Of a stretch of DNA of 64,000 nt, positions 54,184 through 64,000 are shown in pieces. The stretch lies in assembly GCA_027946555.1 (NCBI GenBank), contig JAPEVC010000094.1, positions 62,001 through 126,000 of the forward strand, given 5' to 3'. Made by a program: the position numbers and the translations under genes. Positions within the stretch are counted from its first letter, which is position 1; each line of letters starts with the position of its first letter. The notes beneath the pieces were generated by a model, which saw only the letters and a program-made list of their open reading frames with translations, was not told where the DNA came from and ran no database searches. The DNA is from Gnomoniopsis sp. IMI 355080 (taxonomy: Eukaryota > Ascomycota > Sordariomycetes > Diaporthales > Gnomoniaceae).

Positions 54184-54955
54184 AGTGGACGAATCTGGCA
54201 AAGACTCAGCAATTTGGAGGTGAAGGAAAAACCCGTTCTCGGAGGTGGAATCGGAGGCACCGGTGATCACCATCAACACGGGTTGGTGTGAAGGCAGCCA
54301 GGTGCATTCCCCGAGCGCCAAATGTACTTCCCCGAATCGCATCAACAATGATTTCGATATACTATAATAGTGTGTGGAACGAATGCACTACGCGTAAGAG
54401 CTCAGTTCTTGGCACTTCACCCGTTAAACGCGGATGCGCGTGCTCTTGAGATCTTCTACGAATACGAATACGAGTATCAATGTGGCGGGCTGAGGCAGAC
54501 CTCGTAATATATTCACATCTACTTATAGGAAATGATGGTCATGCCCACAAGTTCCAAAGGCGCAGTAAGTTCGTGCCCAGTCTGCCATTGTGGGATTAGC
54601 GTTCGGTCAATGGACGGGCCCTGCAGCGCTGATGCACGCAGATGGATCTCATCAAGTGAGCTATCACGCTGGGACTGGCACCCGCGATCCGGCGGTCTGC
54701 TTTCCCAGCTTTTGTTAATGACGGGTGACAGCCCGTCTTTGGGCTCCATCCCGACTAAATAAGCCACTGCGCCGATCGTAAATACTAAAGGCCAATCTCC
54801 TTGACGCGCAGCTTGCCCTTTATGACCCGGCGGACCTCGGGATATAAAACTACTCGCCGCCATGTTTAGTTGAACTTGACGTCGACGCCGGCTGTCTGCC
54901 ATGGCCCATCGTCACCGATCATACTGATCCTTTCAGCTCCATCAACCGTTCCACG
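54184..54955. promoter_or_regulatory. Divergent promoter region, Zn2Cys6 regulator / GH3 beta-glucosidase
   Basis: 772 bp between the two ATGs. A TATA-like element faces the GH3 gene. CGG-type triplets, the usual contact for Zn2Cys6 proteins, occur (for example CGGAGGTGGAATCGG near 54240 and CCGGCGG near 54826), but none was tested. No gene seen. Confidence 0.5.
54842..54850 (+). promoter_or_regulatory. Candidate TATA box of the GH3 gene
   Basis: ATATAAAAC about 110 bp upstream of the ATG at 54956. Confidence 0.45.
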
Positions 54956-57412
54956 ATGTTCCTACTCGCCCGATTCCTACTTGCTTTGGGGGGACTTCAA
55001 GCAGTAGTGCGTGCTGCAAATGGCGGTAAGCATTCTCCAAGTGATGACCATCTTCGTCGTGACTAACAATGGCAGATAACCAAACCAGTTGGGACGTCGC
55101 CTCTAGCAAGGCAGACGCATTCCTTGCCCAACTGAACTCTACTGAAAAGTTGGGCATAGTGACAGGTTCCGAACTCAATGGGGAATTTGCCTGCATCGGT
55201 AACACTGTGGCCATACCACGCCTCAACTTTTCAGGACTTTGCATATCCGATGGCCCCACTGCGGTCAACAGAGCGGATCTTGTCAGTATCTTCCCCGCGG
55301 GGTTGACCGCGGCGGCCACCTGGGACAAGTCGCTCATGTATCAACGGGGCCTGGCACTTGGAGCGGAATATAGAGGGAAAGGTGTGCATGTTGCAGTAGG
55401 GTGTGTCTTTTTGTGCCTGACTAATCCCAAATAATGACTACTGACTACCGGACAGCCCTGTGGCTGGACCTCTAGGTCGTCACCCTTTAGGAGGTCGCAA
55501 CTGGGAAGGTTTCTCGCCGGATCCCTATCTTTCCGGTGTGGCCATGAATGCCACCATCAAGGGCATTCAAAGCAACGGAGTACAAACCTGTTCCAAGCAC
55601 TACATCGGTAACGAACAAGAGACACAGCGAAGCAATACGGTCTCTGCGGATGGGACAAACATCGAGGCCATATCCTCCAACATTGGGGACCGCACCTTGC
55701 ACGAATTGTATCTGTGGCCCTTTGCCGATGCTGTAAAGGCCGGTACTTCATCGATGATGTGCAGTTACAACCGACTGAATGAAACCTATTCGTGCGAAAA
55801 TGCAGCCACTTTGAACAAGACACTCAAGACGGAACTCGGCTTCCAGGGCTACGTAATGTCGGACTGGTTTGCAACACATTCAGGGGCGCCGTCCATCAAT
55901 GCCGGCTTGGACATGAATATGCCTGGGCCCATTGATGCGGAAACAGAAGCAGCTGGCGAAACTTGGTCGTATTTCGGCGCGAACATCACCACGGCCATAG
56001 CGAATGGAACCGTGTCGGAAGCACGATTAGATGATATGATTCGGCGGATCATGACACAGTACTTCTTGATGGGTCAAGAAAGTGGCTACCCCAGCATCGA
56101 CCCATCCGTGACTGCGGTTCTGGCCGTCGGCGAGGGTATTCCACTCTCCTACTTGGGGATCGAAACAGCACCTGCGGCTCGCGACGTCCGCGGTGACCAT
56201 GAGGTTCTCATACGTGAGGTGGGTGCAGCTGGCATTGTCCTCCTCAAGAACAACGCAACACTTCCCTTGACGAGTCCAAAGAACATTGCGGTATTCGGGA
56301 ACGGTGCAGGTGAGTTGACAGATGGGTTCACATTTGATTTTCCTTTACCAGCCATGGGCTTCGAATTCGGAACGCTCGACGTCGGCGGTGGATCCGGCAG
56401 TGGGCGCCACACGACTCTTGTCACGCCCCTCGCGGCGCTCCAAGCTCGCGCAAAGCAAATTGGTGCACGCGTTCAGTACGTTACGAGCAACGAGAAAATA
56501 TCAGCGTCCGACTTTGCGAGTATCTACCCACTCCCAGACGTTTGTCTCGTGTTCCTGAAAACGTTTTCCCAAGAGGGCGTCGATCGCCTTACCTTCGAGG
56601 CGGATTGGAATTCTACGTTGGTTGTCAATAATGTGGCCGAATATTGCGAAAACACGATTGTCATCACCCAATCTGCTGGAATAAACACAATGCCGTGGGC
56701 CAATTTGACTAATGTGAAGGCAATCTTGGCCGCTCATTTGGGCGGGGAGCAAACGGGAAACTCGATCGTCGACGTGCTGTGGAATGATGTCAATCCCTCC
56801 GGCAAACTTCCCTACACCATCCCAGCCGACGCGCAGGATTACAACATCCCAATCGTTAACATCACAGACACCGACGACCCTAATGCCTGGCAATCGAACT
56901 TCACGGAAGGCCTGTTGATCGACTATCGCCACTTCGACTCTCTGAACATCACGCCGCTGTATGAATTTGGCTACGGCCTTAGCTACACTACCTTTGACAT
57001 TGTTGGCGACATGCAAGTATCAAACGTGAGGACGAACGTTACATCGGCGCCGGATCCAACATCACCCATTGTGCCAGGCGGCATTGCAGACCTGTACAGC
57101 CTCGTGCTCACTGTCGAAATGAGCATTCAGAACACTGGCTCTATTGCGGGATATGCGGTTCCTCAGCTCTACGTTTCGCTACCGCAAAGTACGACACCTA
57201 CAGGCACTCCTGTCAAAGTTCTCCGCGGTTTCGAGAAAGTTTATCTGGGAGTCAATCAGACCGCCAGTGTGCAATTTGATATCGTGCGCCGAGATATAAG
57301 CTACTGGGATACAGTCTCACAGGGGTGGCTTATTCCACAGGGTCAGATTACTTTCCTAGGAGGCTTCAGCTCGCGCGATCTGCCTAAAACAGCCCAAGTT
57401 ACTATACTGTAA
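54956..57412 (+). CDS. Secreted GH3 beta-glucosidase
   Basis: Three exons: 54956-55025, 55076-55400 and 55456-57412, introns only 50 and 55 bp, 783 aa. Signal peptide MFLLARFLLALGGLQAVVRA. The GH3 N-terminal barrel shows GVHVAVGPVAGPLGRHPLGG, GGRNWEGFSPDPYLSGV, CSKHYIGNEQETQR, and the nucleophile loop YVMSDWFATHSGAPS with D268. The alpha/beta sandwich follows (GAAGIVLLKNNATLPL, PSGKLPYTIPADAQDYN), then a fibronectin-III-like C-terminal domain (TPLYEFGYGLSYTTF, VPQLYVSLPQSTTP, VLRGFEKVYLGVNQTASV). Many N-x-S/T sites fit secretion. The enzyme removes glucose from the non-reducing end of beta-glucosides such as cellobiose; aryl-glucoside or xyloside preference cannot be read here. The neighbour regulator may control it. 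Confidence 0.93.
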
Positions 57413-58464
57413 TATAGCAGATAGCATTGGTAGAATTATAGCCTCTTCTGAAAAATAGCTTTACACTCGTGGCTGTGTCTAATTATACTCCCCATTCTTC
57501 AATTCCGATGTCTATCCAGGGAGGAGGACCTCCTCCAGTCTGTCATGGCGACACCTGTAGAGGCGATCAATTGTGTCTACTAGGAGTAGTGTTTACTGCC
57601 GAGAAGGTTATATAAATTGGAAAACGTTGTCCAAAACTGTGGCTAATAAGCAGAACGTTGGGATTCAATTAGGCATTCAGCAGAGATAGTGTCAATATTA
57701 AGCTCTGCCAAGAAGACGGGGCAGTTTGTATAGGACTCTCTCGGTAATAAAGCTGATTACAGACTGTTACCGTAGACCTGATAAGCGCGAGCCCCGCTAC
57801 CCCGCTACCCCGCTGCCCCGCCAACCTAGCCGCCTAGCTACATGCCTGCCACCATTGACTTCCATACATCAACTGAGTCGCACTTCAACCTAATTATTCA
57901 TGTGAGAACATGAGTATTGTCGTTCGGGTGGAAAGCACCTTTGCAAATATCAATAGCGTAGGTACTTACCCTAGCAAATCTAGCCGTTTGCCTCTCTAGT
58001 TCTTAAGTCTTCAATAACAATATCTCTCTCTCCCTCGTCGTTTTCGGGCCCGGGAGGATTCTAGTGCCCGCATGTCAGGGCCCATGACAGGCTATTCCTA
58101 ATCCGGCCATAGATCGGAGCTGTAGATCGATTGGGATCCATAGGAGCCGAGGTCGAGAGGAGAATGGTGACGATTCATTCAGCTCCGAGAAATTTATTAT
58201 TTTTCTTAATTCTTGTCAGCTGTCAGCACCAACGGGCTCGATAATCGCCAACCAACTTGGAATCCTTCTATCCTTTTGCAGCTTCTCTGTCAGCCCAACA
58301 GTCCGTAGATCAAAGCGCGGCTGTGCAAAGCCCCAGCTCACATCACCGATAGGGTGAAACTCGGATCACCAAGAGCTGCATCCCATCTTCCTACTCCGTA
58401 GTGCTGCTGCCCATTTACTAAGAAACAGATCTACGGACTACCTGGGGCCGATTACAAATCGCCG
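57413..58464. other. Intergenic, no gene seen
   Basis: About 1 kb upstream of the Gpx gene. Contains a CCGCTACCCCGCTACCCCG short tandem run near 57795-57818 and CT-rich stretches. No coding signal. Confidence 0.5.
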
Positions 58465-59311
58465 ATGAGACGACTACGAACACCGTCGGGCTCTTCCGTG
58501 CGCTTGTCTTGTGCTGCTGCACCAAGTAATAGAATTAGAATTCTCGCCCCCACTATTCTTGCTCCCGCCGTCTCGGCCCCATTCCCAATCCCCGTTCCAG
58601 TCTCATACAAGTACAACATCACTGCTGCTGCCGCTGTTGCTGCCCCCCATCGTCATCAACGCAACTTTTCGTCGTGTTCCATATCCTTTTTTCAACACAC
58701 TCCCAGATTAACCGAATCGACTTCTTCGACTCCATCCGCAACCATGGCCTCAGCAACCAGCTTCTTTGACTTCAAAGTCCCCAACAGTAAGTAACATTTG
58801 CATGTGAAACGTCGTCACACCTCTCTCGCTGCTGCTTTTGCATGTGTGCATCCACATTGCCCAGCGTCATACCCTCAGCTTGGTCGGCCTTGCCTGGCCT
58901 GGCCTCGTCTCGCCTTGCCTTTGGCGATGGTCTTCAAGCAGAATGAACCACTGCCTTCCTCATTGACTCTTCGCCCTCTTCATGTGGGCCCCATTCCATC
59001 CACCTTCCCTTCTCGTACCACCATTCGATCAAGCCCCCCCCTCGAAACCCCCAAGGCTGTGGCAAATCCCAATACAACAGGCACAAGCAGGTACGCAATC
59101 GGCTCAGATATTCACTCCTTGCTAACCGTGCATCTCCCACCATATAGAGAAGGGAGAAGAGAAGACCCTGGACGACTACAAGGGCAAGGTTGTGCTCGTC
59201 GTCAACACCGCCTCCAAGTGCGGCTTCACCCCGCAGTACGCCGGCCTAGAGAAGCTCTACAAGGACGTCAAGGAGAAGCATGGCGACGACTTTGTCATCC
59301 TTGGCTTCCCT

Positions 59312-59343
<32 letters not shown>

Positions 59344-59614
59344 CAACGATGACATCCAGAGCTTTTGTCAGGTCAACTACGGCGTCTCCTTCCCCATCAT
59401 GGGCAAGATCGACGTCAACGGCGATGGCGCTAGCGATCTGTATAAGTGGCTCAAGAAAGAGAAGCCTGGCATCATGGGCATCCAGATGATCAAGTGGAAC
59501 TTTGAAAAGTTCCTCATTGGCAGGGACGGCAAGGTCAAGGCCCGCTGGGCGAGCACTACCAAGCCCGAGTCCCTCGAGGCGCCGATCTTGGAGGAGATTG
59601 CCAAGAAGGAGTAA
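58465..59614 (+). CDS. Glutathione-peroxidase-like thiol peroxidase (Gpx3/Hyr1 type), two possible starts
   Basis: Two exons, 58465-58786 and 59148-59614, with a long 361 bp intron (donor GTAAGT). The ATG at 58744 gives 169 aa, close to yeast Gpx3. The in-frame ATG at 58465 adds 93 residues rich in Arg, Ser and Ala (MRRLRTPSGSSVRLSC), like a mitochondrial presequence. Core motifs: VVLVVNTASKCGFTPQY, GFPCNQFGGQEPGSNDD, SFCQVNYGVSFPIMGKID, and IKWNFEKFLIG. In the short form C39 is the peroxidatic Cys and C88 matches the resolving Cys of yeast Gpx3. Gln, Trp and Asn of the catalytic set are present. Such enzymes reduce hydroperoxides with thioredoxin rather than glutathione, and some relay oxidation to Yap1-type regulators. 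Confidence 0.93.
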
Positions 59615-62600
59615 GCAGGCTGCTGTTGACTCGTCCTTGTTTTGAGGGTTGGGAAGGGTAAGGAAGGGGGGTGGCGCGGGAAGAGGAAAGGAGCAGCGTG
59701 ACAATCTCTTCCTTTTGAGAGAGAGCGAGAGAGAGAGGGAGACGATCGCTCTTTTGACGACGGGAGGTTGTCGCCCTCGTTTTCTTCGCACCCCGCCTCG
59801 CTGACGACGACGCACGAGCTGATGATGTGGCTCTCTGACGGCGCTAGGCTTGACGGACTTGCAAAGACACCGACTGAGACGAAGCTCTAAAGTCTTCTTC
59901 TTCTGTGCGTGGCGAGGAAGGACAAAGGAGGGACTGGTTTTGCCGCCGAGATTGGGTCTCGTTCGTTTTTGGCCTCCACATGAACCTATCACCTTTTTGC
60001 GTTATCGCTCTCTTGGTCCAACCTAGGCGTCAAGGGTCACCCAGAGAAGGGCCACCCCCATCTTGCGTTGGATCACTGCTTTGGAGCTGCTTTTATTGGT
60101 TAATGCGTGTACGTTCATAATACTATAGAGACAAGGGGAGACAAGAGAATGATACCATTCATATTTACGAACTAGAAGCCCAAAGGACGGTAGCGAGAGA
60201 GAAGCACAAGCGAGTAAGAGGTGGTCCACGCCGCGAAATGTTGCCTGGGCAGTGAAGACGGCCACGTAAAGGTACTTCTAGACGCCACGGTGGGCAGATG
60301 AGTCAAGTCATGGGGTGTCCCGTACAAAGGGAACGAGGCAAAAACCAGTGTGGGCAAACGGGTGATCCACAATGAGAGGAGGAGGTCGAAGAGCAAAACC
60401 AAGAAGGCCAAACTTCCTGCACGCCGCACCGCCCTTTGGGAAGCCCACGATGATGACTGCACACGGAGACGCCGATTCATTAATGGGCTGACACGCACGC
60501 CCAGTGTTGCGTTTTTTTTTTTTGGGCGCCGCTGTGCCCGGGCGGAATATAGTAGCGCTCGCTGCTTGCGACCCCCATCATATGACTTCTTGCTGCAGGC
60601 GAGCAAGCGAACAGACAAGCAAATCCCTTGTTTTCTTTCCATTCTCCGACGAGAGAGGAGCCTTGCCCTACAGATGTGCCCAGCATGTACGTACTGTACC
60701 GCAACCCCCCAGGCCCTGTTCCTCGTGGCGGCGGCGACGACGACGACGACGCCGCCGCTCTTGCCTCGTCCAGCTAGGCCCTACTGGGCAGGCCCCCCCA
60801 TATCTCGAGCTTGACCGAACCACGGATGGAGTAGATGAGCTTTGTCTCTCTCTCTCTATACCTCTCTCCTAGTTTCTCCCTGCGTGCCTGTGTGGGGCTT
60901 AGTTTTCCCTTGATGTGGGCTCTGGCGGGCGTTGACTGGGTGGGAAAGGAAAAGAAAGAGGACCCTCTCCTTTGCAGGATACAAGCAACTACATCCGATG
61001 CCGACCTTCCATGGATCTTCCCTCATTCTTCTACAAGAACAAGTCCATCCACTTTCCCGCAGAGCACAATATCACGCGCATAAAGACAGGGAGGGTAAAT
61101 GCAGGGGGTTTATGTATAGGAAGTAGTTGAAGTACTCTCATAGCCATCGGTGATTTCCTGTATACTTCCTTGCAGGATGTGTGTGTGTGTGTGTGTGTGT
61201 GTACTGGTCAAAATCCATGCCCTGGCATCGGGAAATATTCTTACTGCGTATCTTTCGTTCACATTGCCGTCCCCCGGGGGTGAGAAGACAAAAGAGAGAG
61301 AGGGAGGGAGAGGGAGGAGGGAGGGCTGGTTCAGAATGATTGGAAGGTTGGGAGATGGTGGTTGTCTTGGAAGTGGATGCCGGGGTTCAAAGTCACGGTA
61401 AACGGGCATATATCGATTCGGGGGTAAGTTGACTGTCGGTACAAACGGGCTTGACGAGTCTCGCCGTGGGGGCCTGCGTCGAAGCCCAGTTCAACGTCGT
61501 TAGAACATTCGGGAACTTTCGAATTAGCCGCTGCCGTGGCTCTTGAAGAATATCGTTGTGTTTGCCTGTTTTCTCCTCGTTGGTGTATTCAGGGGAGCAA
61601 GACTGTTCTGGAGAACATGTCTGGAGGAGACTTGGTTAGGTCTCACGGCAAGAATCGGGAAAACAGTGCAACTACTCACGATGTCCTCACAGATGTTACT
61701 AGAAGTATACGGGTGTAGTGTTCAAGGTGAGTCGTGATTGATCAGGGACGCAGGCAAACGAAGAGCATTTCCTAGTCTGTACTTTGAACAACAGCTAACG
61801 CAACCCAAAGTCCCACCCGATGATACTAATGTATGTGCAGATCTAAATAGGACCCCTACGATTTCCAGCTAGTCAGTGAAGTCTGGAAATACCTGTCCTG
61901 AACTTGTGTCAGAGTACCATCATAGGAGGGTATCCAGCTGTCTGTACTTCTTAGCTCTGCTCTTCTGCACGGCAGCCCGACCTCCCCCTCGGTCCTGGTC
62001 AAGAACACTCTCGCAGCAGCATGGCATACTTCCCGCCAGAGAACTCGCCAGATTGTCCTGGCCTAGGAAACCAACAAGAGAAGCAAAACGCTACCGCTGA
62101 CTGACTAACTACGTACAGTTCAGCAACCCTCTATTCCCCAGCGGTAAAGGCGCGCACGTTTCTTGGAAGCTTGCTGCCCCCCCTTTGCTGCTGTTGCCAT
62201 ACACACCAGCTCTAGGCGCCGCGGTGCAGTCTTGTTGCACATGCCGCCCGCTCTGCAGCCTCTTCTCCGTTTTGGGACATCGAAGCCACGCACGGCCACG
62301 TCCACCTGGCCCGCGCTGTTGGGGGAGCTTGAGATATATCGCCTGCGGACGCGTTGGCCTTGCCGATCTTCTCCAGGCAGAGAACAGCAACGGAGCAGAC
62401 ATTGAGGACGATCCCGATCATGAAACAGAAAGGCAAATGTTCGTTCGCACAAGCTGGTCTTGGCTGGGACATATGCCTCTTCGCAAGAATGGGGGCCTGA
62501 TCATCCAGGCTACCTGTTCACTTTCGTTTCCTATAGCTCTGGTGACAGTATTGACTCACAGGTCAGGACGCAAGGTGATGTTACTGAGCTCCTAGGTCTG

Positions 62601-64000
62601 TCCTTAATGCGGAATGATCTGAAGAGACCGTGATACACGGGGAAACAAAGGCATCGGCACCGTCAAACGGATCTTGTCAGTGTCGGTATCTGCCGAAGGA
62701 GCCATGAGCCATGTGTCAAAAGCTTGACATGGACTAGACCCACGATATCAATTAACGGTCTCGCCATCATGGGACCAGATTGACTTGGGCAAGGGTTTGG
62801 CCAAGCGCGACATGCCGACATTTTGCCAGGCGCACGCAACGCCCTCGCTACCTACCGAATGGAAGCCCAAGACCTTTCAACCAAACTTTCAGGTCGCATA
62901 TCACCCACTCAGGTATGATCGTGTTGGCCAAGTAGATTGCAAAGTCATGCCACAAGCCGCAACGTCGAATTTGCCCACGATCCCCACTCGGCCGAGCCCG
63001 CCCGACGTAGCAACATTTTATTTTGCCGTAGAACAAGTTATTGTACACGATGCTGCCGTCCGACTCTTTGCCAGGATTCCTCATTATTTGGACTTTTACA
63101 TATGCTTTTCGCTGGATCCGTCAACAAACCTTGCATGCAGTGAGACCATCCCCCGAGGGGGGGGGGGCGCATCCAACCAGCATGGATGGCACAGATCGTG
63201 GATCGTGGATCTGAGGCTGTCAGCACGGGACACTATTCGGCGTCAGCCACGACCAACGTCTGTGGGCAAAATGGCAAGGGGGCGTGGGGGAGAAAAAAAG
63301 GAAAAGGAACGATATGAACTGCCGTTGGGTCAAAATCCTCCGAGCCTGCTTGATCCCATCGTCTCCGAGACCTCGATGAGCCATGGCGTGCGCAGTGGAT
63401 AACCAACCACCCGGCCCTCATCATTGTGCATGCCGAAACATCATTCGGCCTAGGTCCCCCGGGGCAGACTACCGCCAGAACAAAACTGCAGGGTAGCGGA
63501 AACGGTATCATCGCCTGCATCTGGGCCCCAGTAATTCCGCGATCCAAATTGTTCAAAAGACAATCGCCCGCGCCAACCTCGCTTGAGCCTGCCTGGGGCT
63601 AATAATCGTGGCGGCCCGTAGTACTGAGGGGGATCGGGCAATGCGGTGAGGAAGCATCGATGTTCAGTGCACGCTGCCACATGACGGCAAAGACACAAAG
63701 CCCAATAGCCACAGCCACGGAAAATGGCCGTTGAAATTGACCCGTCATAGGGCTTGGTTTGAATCTCAAAAAGGGACTATTGCTCCGGCGCTGGCTCAGC
63801 CTTGTACTTGATAGGCAATTTGCAACCGTCGACAGACTCAAGTCTTCTAACTCGACGTCTGACAGGTCAAGCCACAGCTACCTCGTAGACGCTTGTCGTA
63901 CTTACTAGTGCCTTTGACGGGTGACACGGCTTTTGAAGAAGTCAGATCCTGCACCGAGCCGATTGCCTTTTGACGGTGGGTCAGCATTGTAACCCACGCT
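59615..64000. other. 4.4 kb region without a supported gene
   Basis: The first part is the 3' UTR of the Gpx gene. The rest is GC-rich and full of homopurine or homopyrimidine tracts: GA run near 59718-59740, CT run near 60842-60858, GT repeat at about 61181-61202, GA/GGA tract at about 61291-61325, and G runs near 63155-63168. Long frames on both strands, such as 62785-63402, lack conserved-looking blocks or good starts and are not called. The window edge may cut a gene's regulatory region. Confidence 0.4.
61181..61202. repeat. (GT)n microsatellite
   Basis: About eleven GT units in a row in the gene-poor right end. Confidence 0.8.

Noticed and set aside
59246..59992. 248-codon frame on minus over the Gpx gene
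   Set aside because: Antisense of a confidently assigned exon plus its 3' UTR, with homopolymer-like Ser/Leu runs.
60172..60642. Overlapping open frames on both strands in the right-hand gap
   Set aside because: Neither has conserved-looking blocks, splice partners or a good start context.
62785..63402. 205-codon open frame on plus
   Set aside because: No domain pattern, mixed low-complexity composition, overlapping frames on the other strand of similar length, and GC-rich DNA in which long frames arise by chance.
1..64000. tRNA genes, rRNA and CRISPR arrays
   Set aside because: I scanned for T-loop GTTCGA/GTTCGAAT patterns with matching acceptor stems and for spaced direct repeats; none held up. 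A tRNAscan run would be decisive for tRNAs.

Overview
The window is nuclear DNA of a filamentous ascomycete (Pezizomycotina). The evidence is that genes carry short introns of about 50-110 bp with GTRNGT donors and YAG acceptors. The gene content is also typical of this group: RTT109, the mitochondrial ribosomal protein of the MRPL15 (mL57) family, RKM4, a Zn2Cys6 regulator, RTA1, a GH3 beta-glucosidase, oxalate decarboxylase and a fungal NLR (STAND) relic. Intergenic DNA repeatedly carries short palindromes of the ACCTAGGT type. I lean towards Sordariomycetes but cannot fix the class from the sequence alone.

Layout. 0.6-4.7 kb: fasciclin protein, HD-domain phosphohydrolase and DUF1989 protein, all on minus. 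5.4-10.7 kb: a giant disordered protein on minus with internal repeats. 11.4-12.9 kb: an orphan gene on plus. 14.5-16.7 kb: a Ca3427-type periplasmic-binding-like protein facing a dienelactone hydrolase. 17.4-21.2 kb: an F-box protein diverging from a 2EXR-type protein. 21.7-27.0 kb: a housekeeping block of MRPL15-like, RTT109 and RKM4. 29.9-30.4 kb: a small secreted protein. 31.6-34.7 kb: a broken NLR gene in which an NB-ARC ATPase runs in frame into a NACHT ATPase, followed by a gene-poor stretch to 39.8 kb. 39.8-43.1 kb: a secreted bicupin oxalate decarboxylase and a single-pass membrane protein. 44.2-57.4 kb: aldo/keto reductase, FAD-dependent oxidoreductase (TDA3-like), membrane-anchored BNR/sialidase-fold protein, RTA1 protein, Zn2Cys6 regulator and secreted GH3 beta-glucosidase. 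58.5-59.6 kb: a thiol peroxidase of the Gpx family with two in-frame starts. 59.6-64.0 kb: no gene I can support.

How the genes relate. Most look like independent transcription units. Four spacings suggest shared control: the MRPL15-like/RTT109 divergent promoter (425 bp), the F-box/2EXR divergent pair, the Zn2Cys6 regulator diverging from the GH3 gene (772 bp), and the RTA1 gene converging on that regulator. The most unusual locus is the NLR relic, with tandem NTPases, an intron at each P-loop and nonsense codons that could be C-to-T changes in a CpA context.

All exon boundaries were read by eye from splice consensus and frame continuity. The sum of exon lengths was checked to be a multiple of three for each intact multi-exon gene. 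No homology search was possible.
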